This document shows, in pieces, positions 28,280 through 37,867 of a stretch of DNA of 64,000 nucleotides. Under the pieces are notes generated by a model that was not told the DNA's origin, ran no database searches, and saw nothing but the letters and a program-made list of their open reading frames with translations. Origin of the DNA: Rhodobacter sp. (GTDB lineage: Bacteria > Pseudomonadota > Alphaproteobacteria > Rhodobacterales > Rhodobacteraceae). The stretch lies in the NCBI GenBank assembly GCA_020250125.1, contig JADCEL010000016.1, positions 37,008 to 101,007 on the forward strand. Reading direction: 5' to 3'. Position 1 is the first letter of the stretch, and each line of letters begins with the position of its first letter. Position numbers and translations under genes: made by a program.

Positions 28280-28770
28280 CAGGGCGGCATCTGGCAGAGT
28301 TGAATATCGGGCGGCTGCTGGCCCCTACCGACGATCCGCGCGTGGCAGAATTCATGGGCGCGCTGGACCGGGTGAATGGCCTCGGCAAGCGGATGCCGGG
28401 CTTCGTGTGGATGATGGAAGGCTCGGGCACGCCGGGAACGGGCAATACCGAGGCAAAGATCGGCGGCGATCCGCAGTTCGTCTCGAACCTGTCGGTATGG
28501 GAAAGCGTGGAGACGCTGGAAAGCTTCGTGTGGAACACGGTGCATCGCGTGTTCTACGAACGTGGCCGGGAGTGGTTTGAAGTGATGGGCAAGACGCATT
28601 TCGTGATGTGGTGGGTGCCGGAGGGGTACCGCCCCTCGCTGGACGAAGCGCTGGCGCGGCTTGCCTACAAAGAAGAACATGGCGACAGCGACCATGCCTT
28701 TGGCTGGTCCTGGCTGAAAGAGGCGAAGCTGTTCCGACAATACCAGTGCAACCCCTTGGCGGCGGAGTAG
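28276..28770 (+). CDS. DUF3291 protein
   Basis: The 164-residue soluble protein matches the DUF3291 family, a ferredoxin-like alpha+beta fold related to antibiotic-biosynthesis monooxygenases. Motifs include HLAELNIGRLLAPTDDPRVAEF near the start, SVWESVETLESFVW, then HRVFYERGREWF and FVMWWVPEGYRPS. No catalytic role is established. It overlaps the lipoprotein gene by 4 bases and lies 5 bases before a small frame that leads into nuoG. Confidence 0.8.
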   Translation: MTGRHLAELNIGRLLAPTDDPRVAEFMGALDRVNGLGKRMPGFVWMMEGSGTPGTGNTEAKIGGDPQFVSNLSVWESVETLESFVWNTVHRVFYERGREWFEVMGKTHFVMWWVPEGYRPSLDEALARLAYKEEHGDSDHAFGWSWLKEAKLFRQYQCNPLAAE

Positions 28771-28775
28771 GGCGC

Positions 28776-28955
28776 ATGTGCTATGGCAACCTCGACCCCA
28801 AACTGGCACTGCGAGAGACCGAGGCGCGTCTGAAAGGCGTGTCGTTTCAGGGCGAAACTACGGATACTCCTGCATCCGCACCGGCCTTTGGTCTGGTGAC
28901 TTGGGTGCGTGCCGCGATGGCGCGGCTGAAGCGCAAGGATCAAGCCCATGTCTGA
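28776..28955 (+). CDS. Small conserved-looking protein upstream of nuoG
   Basis: The 59-residue frame starts [19 protein letters not shown] and ends in a basic helix ([16 protein letters not shown]). The start resembles a short conserved alphaproteobacterial protein recalled as beginning MCxxNLDPK with ExEAR. It overlaps the nuoG start by 8 bases. Function is unknown; a DNA-binding, assembly or metal role cannot be chosen from sequence. Confidence 0.55.
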   Translation: MCYGNLDPKLALRETEARLKGVSFQGETTDTPASAPAFGLVTWVRAAMARLKRKDQAHV

Positions 28956-30960
28956 TCTCAAGGCCATTTCCATCGACGGCATCGTGGTTCAGGTTGATCC
29001 GGCGATGACCATCATCCAGGCCGCCGAGGTTGCGGGCGTGGAAATTCCGCGCTTTTGCTATCATGAACGGCTGACGATTGCCGGGAACTGCCGGATGTGT
29101 CTGGTCGAAGTGGTGGGCGGCCCGCCGAAACCCGCCGCCTCATGCGCCATGCAGGTGCGCGATCTGCGCCCCGGACCCAATGGCGAGCCGCCGCTGGTCA
29201 AGACCAATTCGCCAATGGTCAAGAAGGCCCGCGAAGGCGTGATGGAATTCCTGCTGATCAACCATCCGCTGGATTGCCCGATCTGCGATCAGGGCGGTGA
29301 ATGCGACCTGCAGGATCAGGCCATGGCTTACGGCGTGGATTTCAGCCGCTACCGCGAACCCAAACGCGCCAGCGACGATCTTGATCTGGGGCCGCTGGTG
29401 GCCACCAAGATGACGCGCTGCATTTCCTGCACCCGCTGCGTGCGCTTTACCACCGAAGTGGCAGGGATCACCCAGATGGGCCAGACCGGGCGGGGCGAGG
29501 ATGCCGAGATCACCTCGTACCTGAACCAGACGCTGGAGTCGAACCTGCAGGGCAATATCATCGATCTGTGCCCGGTGGGGGCGCTGACATCGAAACCCTA
29601 TGCGTTTACTGCCCGCCCGTGGGAGTTGTCCAAGACCGAGACCATCGATGTGATGGACGGTCTGGGGGCGAATATCCGCGTCGATACCAAGGGCCGCGAG
29701 GTGATGCGCATCCTGCCGCGCAACCATGACGGCGTGAACGAGGAATGGATTTCCGACAAGACCCGCTTTGTCTGGGACGGGCTGCGCCGGCAGCGGCTGG
29801 ACCGGCCTTACCTGCGCGTTGCGGGCAAGCTGAAGCCGGTGACCTGGCCCGAGGCGCTGGCGGCGGCTGCCGCAGCAATGAAGGGCAAGACCCTGGCCGG
29901 GCTGGTGGGCGATCTGGTGCCGGTCGAGGCGGCCTTCGCGCTGCGGCAGCTGATCGAAGGGCTGGGCGGCAAGGTTGAGGCGCGGGTGGATGGTGCCAAA
30001 CTGCCCGCAGGCAACCGGTCGGCCTATGTCGGCACGGCGCGGATTGAAGATATCGATGCGGCCAAATCCATTGTCCTGATCGGCACCAACCCGCGTCTGG
30101 AATCGCCGGTGCTGAACGCGCGCATCCGCAGGGCCTGGACCCTGGGGGCGCAGGTGACGCTGGTGGGGCCGGCGGCAGACCTGACCTATGAGGTCACCCA
30201 TGCCGGGGCAGGGCGCGCGGCGCTGATGCGGCTGGTGGCAGAGGCAAAGCCGCTGGACAAGCCGGGGATCGTGATGGTCGGGCAGGGTGCCTTGACCGGG
30301 GCCGATGGCGAGGCGGTGCTGTCGCAGGCGATGGCGCTGGCCCAGGCGCAGGGCGCGGGGCTGCTGATCCTGCACACGGCGGCGGCGCGCGTGGGCGCGC
30401 TGGATGTGGGCTGCACCACCGAGGGCGGCCTGCGCGCCGCAACGGACGGGGCCGAAGTGATCTACAACCTGGGCGCGGACGAGGTTGACATCGCGGCGGG
30501 CCATTTCGTGATCTATCAGGGCAGCCATGGTGACCGGGGCGCGCACCGCGCCGACCTGATCCTGCCGGGCGCGGCCTATACAGAGGAAAACGGGCTGTTC
30601 GTGAACACCGAAGGCCGGCCGCAACTGGCCTTGCGCGCCGGATTTGCGCCGGGCGAGGCCAAGGAAAACTGGGCGATCCTGCGCGCCCTGTCGGCAGAAC
30701 TTGGGGTGACCCAGCCCTGGGACAGCCTGGCGCAGCTGCGCCGGGCGCTGGTGGCCGCTGTGCCGCATCTGGGCCGGATCGACGAGGTGCCCCGGAACGA
30801 CTGGCAGCCGCTGGCGCTGCGCGAACCGTCCCTCGCCGATTTCCGAATGGCGGTGACAGATTTCTACCTGACGAACCCGATTGCGCGGGCTTCCGTGCTG
30901 ATGGCCGAACTTTCGGCGGGCGTTCTGGCACGGGCACAGGCCCCGCTGGCGGCGGAGTAG
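28948..30960 (+). CDS. nuoG: NADH-quinone oxidoreductase subunit G
   Basis: The 670-residue 75-kDa-family subunit conducts electrons through several Fe-S clusters. The N-terminal 2Fe-2S domain ([15 protein letters not shown]), the His-Cys3 cluster region ([18 protein letters not shown]) and the 4Fe-4S motif [10 protein letters not shown] appear in order, followed by a degenerate molybdopterin-oxidoreductase fold with [20 protein letters not shown]. Length matches Paracoccus-type subunits rather than the longer enterobacterial one. It overlaps the preceding small gene by 8 bases. A 186-base gap to nuoH is the widest inside the operon. Confidence 0.96.
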   Translation: MSDLKAISIDGIVVQVDPAMTIIQAAEVAGVEIPRFCYHERLTIAGNCRMCLVEVVGGPPKPAASCAMQVRDLRPGPNGEPPLVKTNSPMVKKAREGVMEFLLINHPLDCPICDQGGECDLQDQAMAYGVDFSRYREPKRASDDLDLGPLVATKMTRCISCTRCVRFTTEVAGITQMGQTGRGEDAEITSYLNQTLESNLQGNIIDLCPVGALTSKPYAFTARPWELSKTETIDVMDGLGANIRVDTKGREVMRILPRNHDGVNEEWISDKTRFVWDGLRRQRLDRPYLRVAGKLKPVTWPEALAAAAAAMKGKTLAGLVGDLVPVEAAFALRQLIEGLGGKVEARVDGAKLPAGNRSAYVGTARIEDIDAAKSIVLIGTNPRLESPVLNARIRRAWTLGAQVTLVGPAADLTYEVTHAGAGRAALMRLVAEAKPLDKPGIVMVGQGALTGADGEAVLSQAMALAQAQGAGLLILHTAAARVGALDVGCTTEGGLRAATDGAEVIYNLGADEVDIAAGHFVIYQGSHGDRGAHRADLILPGAAYTEENGLFVNTEGRPQLALRAGFAPGEAKENWAILRALSAELGVTQPWDSLAQLRRALVAAVPHLGRIDEVPRNDWQPLALREPSLADFRMAVTDFYLTNPIARASVLMAELSAGVLARAQAPLAAE

Positions 30961-31146
30961 GCCCGTGGCGCTGATTTCGCGGCAAACTGTCGGGGATGGG
31001 TGGTGTTTCGCCCGCAGATGCGCTTTACAGCGGCGCGGCGGCGTTCGCCCTGCTTCGGCCCGTTCCGGGTGCCCCGCGCGGCGGTCTGCGACCGCGGCGG
31101 GTGTGGGACAAAGACGCTGTGACGACGCTTTGGGAAATGGGGCGCC

Positions 31147-32184
31147 ATGAGTGAGTTCTTGCAAACCGGGCCGGGCATTGCCCTGCTGATTGCGGGGCAA
31201 AGCCTGCTGGTCGTGGGCTTTGTGATGATCTCGTTGCTGTTTCTGGTTTACGGCGACCGCAAGATCTGGGCGGCCGTCCAGATGCGGCGCGGGCCGAATG
31301 TGGTGGGGGCTTTCGGCCTGCTGCAATCGGTGGCCGATGCCCTGAAATATGTCGTCAAGGAAATTGTGGTGCCTGCCGGGGCCGACCGCCCGGTGTTCTT
31401 TCTGGCCCCGATGCTCAGCTTCGTGCTGGCGATCCTGGCCTGGGCGGTGATCCCGTTCAACGAAACCTGGGTCCTGTCGGACATCAACGTGGCGATCCTG
31501 TTCGTCTTCGCCGTGTCCTCGCTGGAAGTCTACGGCGTGATCATGGGGGGCTGGGCGTCCAACTCCAAATACCCGTTCCTTGGCTCGCTGCGGTCTGCGG
31601 CACAGATGATTTCCTATGAGGTGTCGCTGGGGCTGATCATCATCGGCATCATCATCTCGACCGGATCGATGAACTTCGGTGCCATCGTCGCCGCGCAGGA
31701 CGGCAATCTGGGCCTGCTGAACTGGTACTGGCTGCCGCACCTGCCGATGGTGGTGCTGTTCTTCATCTCGGCGCTGGCCGAAACCAACCGCCCGCCCTTT
31801 GATCTGCCAGAGGCGGAATCGGAACTGGTGGCGGGGTTCATGGTGGAATATTCCTCGACCCCCTATCTTCTGTTCATGGCGGGGGAATACATCGCCATCT
31901 TCCTGATGTGCGCGCTGATCAGCCTGCTGTTCTTTGGCGGCTGGCTGTCGCCCATTCCCGGCCTGCCGGACGGCGCGCTGTGGATGGTGCTGAAAATGGC
32001 GTTCTTCTTCTTTCTGTTCGCCATGGTGAAGGCCATCGTGCCGCGCTACCGCTATGACCAGCTGATGCGGATCGGCTGGAAGGTGTTCCTGCCCCTGTCG
32101 CTGGGCTGGGTGGTGCTGGTGGCGTTCCTTGCCAAGTTCGAGGTGCTGGGCGGCTTCTGGGCGCGCTGGGCGGTGGGGGGCTGA
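31147..32184 (+). CDS. nuoH: NADH-quinone oxidoreductase subunit H
   Basis: The 345-residue membrane subunit forms the entrance of the quinone channel. Conserved loops are [24 protein letters not shown], and [21 protein letters not shown] with its row of acidic residues, then YEYSS-type [16 protein letters not shown]. About eight helices are visible. A small unknown gene begins 2 bases after its stop. Confidence 0.97.
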   Translation: MSEFLQTGPGIALLIAGQSLLVVGFVMISLLFLVYGDRKIWAAVQMRRGPNVVGAFGLLQSVADALKYVVKEIVVPAGADRPVFFLAPMLSFVLAILAWAVIPFNETWVLSDINVAILFVFAVSSLEVYGVIMGGWASNSKYPFLGSLRSAAQMISYEVSLGLIIIGIIISTGSMNFGAIVAAQDGNLGLLNWYWLPHLPMVVLFFISALAETNRPPFDLPEAESELVAGFMVEYSSTPYLLFMAGEYIAIFLMCALISLLFFGGWLSPIPGLPDGALWMVLKMAFFFFLFAMVKAIVPRYRYDQLMRIGWKVFLPLSLGWVVLVAFLAKFEVLGGFWARWAVGG

Positions 32185-32186
32185 GG

Positions 32187-32408
32187 ATGGACCTGTACGA
32201 TAAGCTCCCGCTGCGTGTCCTCAAGGGGATGCGCGATGCTGTCTTGAAGGTGCCTGCCGACGAGGCCGGGATGGTTACGAACTCGATTCCCGCACTTATG
32301 AACGGGCAGACGCAGTTTCGTATCTCGGTGAACAAGGAAGCATATCTCGCCACGGTTGAAGCAGCTATCGCCCGCAGGGGTGAAGCGGAAGCAAGGGCAG
32401 CAACATGA
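32187..32408 (+). CDS. Small protein of unknown function between nuoH and nuoI
   Basis: The 73-residue frame is soluble-looking, with [20 protein letters not shown] at the start and an Ala/Glu-rich helical tail. It starts 2 bases after nuoH with a GAGG leader and overlaps nuoI by 4 bases (ATGA). Codon use is visibly more A+T-rich than in nuoH or nuoI. It was not recognised as any family and may be a recent insertion held in frame with operon translation. Confidence 0.5.
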   Translation: MDLYDKLPLRVLKGMRDAVLKVPADEAGMVTNSIPALMNGQTQFRISVNKEAYLATVEAAIARRGEAEARAAT

Positions 32409-32899
32409 CCCAAATCGACTGGACCCGCGCGGGCAAGTATTTTCTGCTGTTCGACTTCCTCAAGGGCTTTGGCCTGGGGATGAAGTATTTCTTCGCCCCC
32501 AAGGTCACGCTGAACTATCCGCATGAAAAGGGGCCGCTGTCGCCCCGCTTTCGCGGCGAACATGCGCTGCGCCGCTATCCCAATGGCGAGGAACGCTGCA
32601 TCGCCTGCAAGCTGTGCGAGGCGATCTGCCCGGCGCAGGCCATTACCATCGATGCCGAACCGCGCGAGGATGGCAGCCGCCGCACCACGCGCTATGACAT
32701 CGACATGACGAAATGCATCTATTGCGGCTTCTGTCAGGAAGCCTGCCCGGTGGATGCGATTGTCGAAGGTCCGAATTTCGAATTCTCCACCGAAACCCGC
32801 GAAGAGTTGTTCTACACCAAGGACAAGCTGCTGGATAACGGCGCGCGCTGGGAAGCCGAGATTGCCCGCAACCTTGAACTGGATGCGCCCTACAGATGA
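32405..32899 (+). CDS. nuoI: NADH-quinone oxidoreductase subunit I
   Basis: The 164-residue subunit holds two 4Fe-4S clusters (N6a and N6b) linking NuoG to NuoB. Two ferredoxin motifs are intact: [12 protein letters not shown] and [12 protein letters not shown]. The N-terminal amphipathic part ([20 protein letters not shown]) docks on the membrane arm. It overlaps small unknown genes on both sides by 4 bases each. Confidence 0.97.
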   Translation: MTQIDWTRAGKYFLLFDFLKGFGLGMKYFFAPKVTLNYPHEKGPLSPRFRGEHALRRYPNGEERCIACKLCEAICPAQAITIDAEPREDGSRRTTRYDIDMTKCIYCGFCQEACPVDAIVEGPNFEFSTETREELFYTKDKLLDNGARWEAEIARNLELDAPYR

Positions 32900-33087
32900 C
32901 GTGGGATATCTACTACAAGAAACTGGAAGAGAAATTGTCTGCTTCGCTCGGAGCAATTGACGATCTTCAACTTCAGTTAGAAGACGCAATTGCGCGAATT
33001 GCGGACTTGGAAGAGCGGATGGGAAACGTTGTGGGAAGTTGTTCGGAAGCAGAAATGCGTTTGGACAATATTGAGGCTGAAACCTGA
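32896..33087 (+). CDS. Small coiled-coil protein of unknown function
   Basis: The 63-residue frame encodes an almost entirely helical, heptad-rich protein ([20 protein letters not shown], then IADLEERM). It overlaps nuoI by 4 bases and the next gene by one base. The DNA is visibly more A+T-rich than its neighbours (32 G+C in the 60 bases 33001-33060). It lacks a signal peptide or membrane helix. Family and function were not recognised. Confidence 0.5.
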   Translation: MTWDIYYKKLEEKLSASLGAIDDLQLQLEDAIARIADLEERMGNVVGSCSEAEMRLDNIEAET

Positions 33088-33497
33088 TGACCGACGAATT
33101 CACCAGGATGTTCAAGACGATGGTGGAGCAGGGGCAGGACATGGTCCGGGCCTTCAACCCGGGCCTGGAGTCGCTTCAGGTGAAGGGCTTTGAAACCCTG
33201 TTTCCCACCATGCCGAAGGACATGATGGAACTGTGGTTCGGCAAGACCTTCAACCGCGAGGGGCTGGATGCCAGGACCCGGCTTCTGGTGACCATCGCCG
33301 CGCTGACGGTGCTGGGCGCGCAGGCGGAACCGCAGTTGCGCCTGACCATCCGCCACGCGCTGGAGGCGGGGGCGACCCAGCGCGAGATTGCCGAAGTGAT
33401 CTGGCAGATGAGCCTGTTCGGCGGCCTTCCCGCCATGACCAGGGCGCTGGAGACCGCGCAGGGCGTCTTTGCCGAGACCGGGGAGACAAGCGAATGA
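33087..33497 (+). CDS. Carboxymuconolactone decarboxylase-fold protein (AhpD-like)
   Basis: The 136-residue protein has the CMD fold core: [25 protein letters not shown], then [26 protein letters not shown]. The Cys-x2-Cys pair of AhpD-type peroxidases is absent, so a redox role like AhpD is unlikely. The gamma-carboxymuconolactone decarboxylase family shares this pattern. Its place between nuoI and nuoJ, with ATGA overlap into nuoJ, recurs from memory in Rhodobacteraceae operons, but no function in complex I is established. Confidence 0.75.
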   Translation: MTDEFTRMFKTMVEQGQDMVRAFNPGLESLQVKGFETLFPTMPKDMMELWFGKTFNREGLDARTRLLVTIAALTVLGAQAEPQLRLTIRHALEAGATQREIAEVIWQMSLFGGLPAMTRALETAQGVFAETGETSE

Positions 33498-34108
33498 CCA
33501 TCGCCGATTATGCCTTTTACGGCTTTGCCGTGGTGCTGGTCACCGCAGGGCTGCTGATGACGGTGGCGCGCAACCCGGTGCATTCGGTGCTGTGGCTGAT
33601 CCTGGCCTTCCTGAATGCCGCCGGGCTGTTCGTGCTGCTGGGGGCGGAATTCGTGGCGATGCTGCTGGTCATCGTCTATGTCGGCGCGGTGGCGGTGCTG
33701 TTTTTGTTCGTTGTCATGATGCTGGACATCGACTTTGCCGAGCTGAAGGGCGAAATGGCCCGCTACATGCCGCTGGCCGGGCTGATCGGAGTGATCCTGC
33801 TGATGCAGTTTTCTCTGGCCTTCGGGGCCTGGGTGCAGGCGGACGGGGCACCTGGCCTGCGCCAGGCGGTGACGCCCGACATGGCGCAGGTGGAAAACAC
33901 CCGCGCCCTGGGCCTGCTGATCTATGACAAATACATCCTGCTGTTCCAGACGGCGGGGCTGATCTTGCTGGTGGCGATGATCGGGGCCATCGTTCTGACG
34001 CTGCGCCACCGCAAGGACATCAAGCGCCAGAACGTGCTGGCCCAGATGTACCGCGACCCGGCCAAGGCGATGGAACTGGTGGATGTGAAGCCGGGGCAGG
34101 GGTTGTGA
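33494..34108 (+). CDS. nuoJ: NADH-quinone oxidoreductase subunit J
   Basis: The 204-residue, five-helix membrane subunit includes the conserved third helix with the pi-bulge, [23 protein letters not shown] (with its Tyr and Gly), and the preceding [19 protein letters not shown] at 33494 is inside the stop of the CMD-fold gene (ATGA); longer frames would read back through that gene. It ends one base into the next small secreted-protein gene. Confidence 0.95.
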   Translation: MTIADYAFYGFAVVLVTAGLLMTVARNPVHSVLWLILAFLNAAGLFVLLGAEFVAMLLVIVYVGAVAVLFLFVVMMLDIDFAELKGEMARYMPLAGLIGVILLMQFSLAFGAWVQADGAPGLRQAVTPDMAQVENTRALGLLIYDKYILLFQTAGLILLVAMIGAIVLTLRHRKDIKRQNVLAQMYRDPAKAMELVDVKPGQGL

Positions 34109-34680
34109 TGCGACTGTCAATATTCACCATTGCAATCGTTTCTTTGTATGCGATGTCCAATGCTGCAAGCGCCTGCACTTTCGTCTGGGAAGGTGTCACG
34201 AAGTCCCAGATGGTAGCACAAAGCAAACCCGTAGCGGTCGACCGTCAGTGCAGGACCATCAATGCCGGCATATACGACGAAATTTCACTGGGTCCGGCTA
34301 CTGATCTTGGAGATGGGCGTGTACAGCAAGTTCTAGAAGAAACAGAGCAGTCTCACGTCCTCCTGGCGGATTGCAATACACGCGAAGTCACCATCCTGCG
34401 GGGAGCCAAGGCCGAGTTCATAGAAACGTCCTGTGGCAGGTTTTACTCTTACGGCCCTGTCACAGGTGATAACGCACCGATGTCTTTGTCTGTTGGAGCG
34501 AACCTGCACGAACTTGTCGACCTTGCCGCCAAGCAAGGCATAACCGAGATCGACCCGAACGAGCACTTCTTCCGGTTCACGGCGGATTGGAAAGACGAGA
34601 CGGTTACCCGGAAGGATCGCTTCGATCTTCTGTGCGGGTGCAAGCGCCTTTACCCCGACAGCCCCGGCGCGCAGAAATAG
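34108..34680 (+). CDS. Secreted cysteine-containing protein, paralogue 1 (between nuoJ and nuoK)
   Basis: The 190-residue protein has a cleavable signal peptide ([22 protein letters not shown]) and a mature part with six cysteines, including LLADCNTREVTIL and a C-terminal LCGCKRLYPDSPG. The TGATG overlap with nuoJ couples its start. DNA composition is distinctly lower in G+C than nuoJ (32 of 60 bases in 34141-34200). It is clearly related to the protein encoded after nuoK (35073-35630). The family is not recognised; the protein should act in the periplasm or outside. Confidence 0.65.
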   Translation: MRLSIFTIAIVSLYAMSNAASACTFVWEGVTKSQMVAQSKPVAVDRQCRTINAGIYDEISLGPATDLGDGRVQQVLEETEQSHVLLADCNTREVTILRGAKAEFIETSCGRFYSYGPVTGDNAPMSLSVGANLHELVDLAAKQGITEIDPNEHFFRFTADWKDETVTRKDRFDLLCGCKRLYPDSPGAQK

Positions 34681-34764
34681 AGGACCCTGCCTGCGCCGGG
34701 ATAACAGACGCTTCCGGCCAAGCCGGACCATGACAGAGGGCGACAGCCTTACAAGGAACCAAAG

Positions 34765-35076
34765 ATGGCGACGGTGGGACTTGAACATTACCTGACGGTG
34801 GCGGGGGCGCTGTTTGTCATCGGGATTTTCGGCATCTTCCTGAACCGGAAGAATGTCATCGTGATCCTGATGTCGATCGAGCTGATGCTGCTGGCGGTCA
34901 ACATCAACTTCGTCGCCTTCTCGTCCTTCCTGGGCGATCTGGTGGGGCAGGTCTTTACCATGTTCGTCCTGACGGTTGCCGCCGCCGAGGCTGCCATCGG
35001 CCTTGCGATCCTCGTCTGCTTCTTCCGCAACCGGGGCACCATCGACGTCGAAGACGTCAACGTGATGAAGGGGTGA
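34765..35076 (+). CDS. nuoK: NADH-quinone oxidoreductase subunit K
   Basis: The 103-residue, three-helix subunit is related to MrpC. The two conserved membrane glutamates needed for proton pumping are in [15 protein letters not shown] and [13 protein letters not shown]. It ends [17 protein letters not shown] precedes the start. Unusually it is flanked on both sides by paralogous secreted-protein genes. The upstream gap is 84 bases and the downstream gene overlaps by 4 bases (GTGA). Confidence 0.96.
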   Translation: MATVGLEHYLTVAGALFVIGIFGIFLNRKNVIVILMSIELMLLAVNINFVAFSSFLGDLVGQVFTMFVLTVAAAEAAIGLAILVCFFRNRGTIDVEDVNVMKG

Positions 35077-35630
35077 AGCGGATGATCTGGTCTGTCTTCG
35101 CTAAATTGTGCTTTGCGTTTGCAGTTTTTACTGGCGGCCCTTCTTACGCATGCAGTCTTGCCAATAAACCGATTTTTTGGCGAGACAGGCCAATTGAAGT
35201 TAAGCCGGACGGGTCCTTCGATGAGGCGGGAGAGAGTTTTCACAGCAGCATATCCGGAAAAGCTCCCGTAGATATTGGAGCGGGAAAGATCGGACAAAGG
35301 ATCACGCACACCGGCGGTTGTAGTTTCGTAGATTACCTTCTGGTCGTGGACTGCGTTTCCCTCGAGATGATTGTGATCGAAGGGCTTCCGGATCCTGAAG
35401 CCATTGGCTATTCATATTATGAAATTTTCAGGCTTTACCCACCTGACGGAAAAATCCGCCTAACCAAATCGGTGACCGTGGCAGAGTTGGCGGCGATCTC
35501 GGCTGCCGAAGGCTATGAGTACGAGACTGACCCGCAGAAGGCCTTTGCGGTAAAGAACAAGAAGAACACCTACAACCCCTTCACCGGCTGCAAGGTGCTT
35601 TATCCCGAAAGCCCGGGGGCAACGCAATGA
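35073..35630 (+). CDS. Secreted cysteine-containing protein, paralogue 2 (between nuoK and nuoL)
   Basis: The 185-residue protein has an N-terminal signal ([19 protein letters not shown], cleavage probably after SYA). Its mature part parallels the neighbour 400 bases upstream: [16 protein letters not shown] against LLADCNTREVTILRG, an [15 protein letters not shown] segment against SVGANLHELVDLAAK, and a C-terminal [12 protein letters not shown] against CGCKRLYPDSPG. GTG at 35073 overlaps the nuoK stop; ATG at 35082 is an alternative start. The sequence is relatively A+T-rich. No function is known. Confidence 0.62.
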   Translation: MKRMIWSVFAKLCFAFAVFTGGPSYACSLANKPIFWRDRPIEVKPDGSFDEAGESFHSSISGKAPVDIGAGKIGQRITHTGGCSFVDYLLVVDCVSLEMIVIEGLPDPEAIGYSYYEIFRLYPPDGKIRLTKSVTVAELAAISAAEGYEYETDPQKAFAVKNKKNTYNPFTGCKVLYPESPGATQ

Positions 35631-35668
35631 CCGGGCAAAACCGACACGGGCACAGGGGCTAGGCGCGC

Positions 35669-37852
35669 ATGACCACGATCATCCTTTTCGCGCCGCTGAT
35701 CGGCGCGCTGATCTGCGGGTTCGGCTGGCGCCTGATTGGCGAACAGGCGGGGCAGGTCATCGCCACGGGCCTTGTGTTTCTGGCGGCAATCCTGAGCTGG
35801 ATCATCTTCCTGACCTTTGACGGCGAAACCCGGCAGGTCGTGCTGATGCGCTGGATCGATTCCGGCAGCCTGGGGGCCGAATGGGCGATCCGGCTGGACC
35901 GGCTGACGGCGATCATGCTGGTGGTGGTCAATACCGTCTCGGCACTCGTCCATCTTTACAGCTTTGGCTACATGGCGCATGACGACAACTGGAAACACGC
36001 CGAGCATTACAAGGCGCGGTTCTTTGCGTACCTGTCGTTCTTCACCTTTGCCATGCTGATGCTGGTGACGGCGGACAACCTGGTGCAGATGTTCTTCGGC
36101 TGGGAAGGGGTTGGCGTCGCCTCTTACCTGCTGATCGGGTTCTATTACCGCAAGCCCAGCGCCAATGCCGCCGCGATGAAGGCCTTCATCGTCAACCGGG
36201 TGGGCGATTTCGGTTTCGCGCTGGGCATTTTCGCGCTGTTCTTTCTGGTGGATTCGGTGCGCTTTGATGATGTGTTTGCCGCCGGTCCGGTGCTGGCGGA
36301 AACCAGTATCCGCTTTCTTTGGGCCGACTGGAACGCGGCCAACCTGATTGGCGTGCTTTTGTTCATCGGGGCGATGGGCAAATCGGCGCAGTTGTTCCTG
36401 CACACCTGGCTGCCCGACGCGATGGAAGGCCCAACCCCGGTTTCGGCGCTGATCCATGCCGCCACCATGGTGACGGCGGGCGTCTTTCTGGTCTGCCGCA
36501 TGTCGCCGGTCTTTGAATATGCGCCCGATGCCAGGACGATGATCGTCGTCATCGGGGCGACCACGGCCTTCTTTGCGGCCACCGTCGGGCTGGTACAGAA
36601 CGACATCAAGCGCGTGATCGCCTATTCGACCTGTTCGCAGCTGGGCTACATGTTCGTGGCCGCCGGGGTGGGCGTTTATTCCGTGGCGATGTTCCACCTG
36701 TTCACCCATGCCTTCTTCAAGGCGATGCTGTTCCTTGGTGCCGGTTCGGTCATCCATGCGATGCATCACGAGCAGGACATGCGGAACTACGGGGGCCTGC
36801 GCAAGAAGGTTCCGCTGACCTTCTGGGCGATGATGATCGGCACGCTGGCGATCACCGGGGTCGGCATTCCGCTGACGCATATCGGGTTCGCGGGCTTTCT
36901 GTCGAAGGATGCGGTGATCGAAAGCGCCTATGTGGGCAGCCGCTATGCCTTCTGGATGCTGGTGATCGCGGCCTTCATGACATCCTTCTATTCGTGGCGG
37001 CTGATGTTCATGACGTTCTTTGGTGCCCCGCGCGGGGATCACCATGCGCATGACCACGCCCATGAAAGCCCGAAGATGATGCTGATCCCGCTGGCTGTGC
37101 TGGCGCTTGGCGCGGTGTTCTCGGGCATGCTGTGGTACAAGGTGTTCTTCGGCGACGAGGCGAAGGTGCGCAGCTGGTTCGGCATGCCTGCGGGCATTGA
37201 GCATGCCGGGGGCGGGCATGGACCCACGGGCGAAGCTGCGGCCGAGGACCACGCGGCGACCACGGCGAGCGGGGGCGAAGCGGTGGCAGATGACCACGCG
37301 GCCACGACAGCGAGCGGGGGCGAGGCTGCGGCCGGAGACCACGCGGCCACGACGGCGACCGGGGCCGTTCCCGCCGCCGGGCTGGCCGGTCCTGCGCCGG
37401 TTCAGGGGGCGCTTTTCTTCGGCCCGGACAACCAGATGATCCACAAGGCGCATGGCGTGCCCGACTGGGTCAAGGTCAGCCCCTTTGCCGCGATGATCCT
37501 GGGGCTGGCGCTGGCGTTCCAGTTCTACATCCGCCGCCCCGATCTGCCGGGCAGGCTGGCTGCAAACCAGCGCCCGCTGTACCTTTTCCTGCTGAACAAA
37601 TGGTACTTCGACGAGGTCTATGAGTTCCTTTTCGTGCGCTCGGCAAAATGGCTGGGCGGGTTCCTGTGGAAGCGGGGCGATGGCGCGGTGATCGACGGGA
37701 CGATCAATGGCGTGGCCCTGGGCATCGTGCCCTTCTTCACCCGTCTCGCCGGGCGGGCGCAGACCGGCTACGTCTTTACCTATGCCTTCGCCATGGTTCT
37801 TGGAATTGTGGTCCTTGTCACCTGGATGACGCTGTCGGGCGGCGCAGAGTAG
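35669..37852 (+). CDS. nuoL: NADH-quinone oxidoreductase subunit L
   Basis: The 727-residue antiporter-like proton-pumping subunit ends in the long lateral-helix region. Conserved elements include [20 protein letters not shown] with the key Glu, [20 protein letters not shown] and TMVTAGVFL, then [15 protein letters not shown] [12 protein letters not shown] hydrophilic insertion after about residue 515 contains three tandem 15-residue repeats (522-566) not needed for the fold. The start is 38 bases after paralogue 2. Confidence 0.96.
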   Translation: MTTIILFAPLIGALICGFGWRLIGEQAGQVIATGLVFLAAILSWIIFLTFDGETRQVVLMRWIDSGSLGAEWAIRLDRLTAIMLVVVNTVSALVHLYSFGYMAHDDNWKHAEHYKARFFAYLSFFTFAMLMLVTADNLVQMFFGWEGVGVASYLLIGFYYRKPSANAAAMKAFIVNRVGDFGFALGIFALFFLVDSVRFDDVFAAGPVLAETSIRFLWADWNAANLIGVLLFIGAMGKSAQLFLHTWLPDAMEGPTPVSALIHAATMVTAGVFLVCRMSPVFEYAPDARTMIVVIGATTAFFAATVGLVQNDIKRVIAYSTCSQLGYMFVAAGVGVYSVAMFHLFTHAFFKAMLFLGAGSVIHAMHHEQDMRNYGGLRKKVPLTFWAMMIGTLAITGVGIPLTHIGFAGFLSKDAVIESAYVGSRYAFWMLVIAAFMTSFYSWRLMFMTFFGAPRGDHHAHDHAHESPKMMLIPLAVLALGAVFSGMLWYKVFFGDEAKVRSWFGMPAGIEHAGGGHGPTGEAAAEDHAATTASGGEAVADDHAATTASGGEAAAGDHAATTATGAVPAAGLAGPAPVQGALFFGPDNQMIHKAHGVPDWVKVSPFAAMILGLALAFQFYIRRPDLPGRLAANQRPLYLFLLNKWYFDEVYEFLFVRSAKWLGGFLWKRGDGAVIDGTINGVALGIVPFFTRLAGRAQTGYVFTYAFAMVLGIVVLVTWMTLSGGAE
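37232..37366 (+). repeat. Three tandem 45-base repeats inside nuoL
   Basis: Units 37232-37276, 37277-37321 and 37322-37366 are in frame with nuoL and encode [30 protein letters not shown] and [15 protein letters not shown] (residues 522-566). They follow a His/Gly-rich stretch ([10 protein letters not shown]) in a polar loop between membrane helices. The high similarity of units implies expansion by slippage or unequal crossing-over. Confidence 0.92.
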
Positions 37853-37867
37853 GGGGCGAAAGGCACC

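Noticed and set aside
30965..31150. A 61-codon frame filling the nuoG-nuoH gap and overlapping nuoH by 4 bases
   Set aside because: It starts with GTG and is rich in Arg, Cys and Gly without a recognisable motif or good ribosome site. The exact overlap may be chance.
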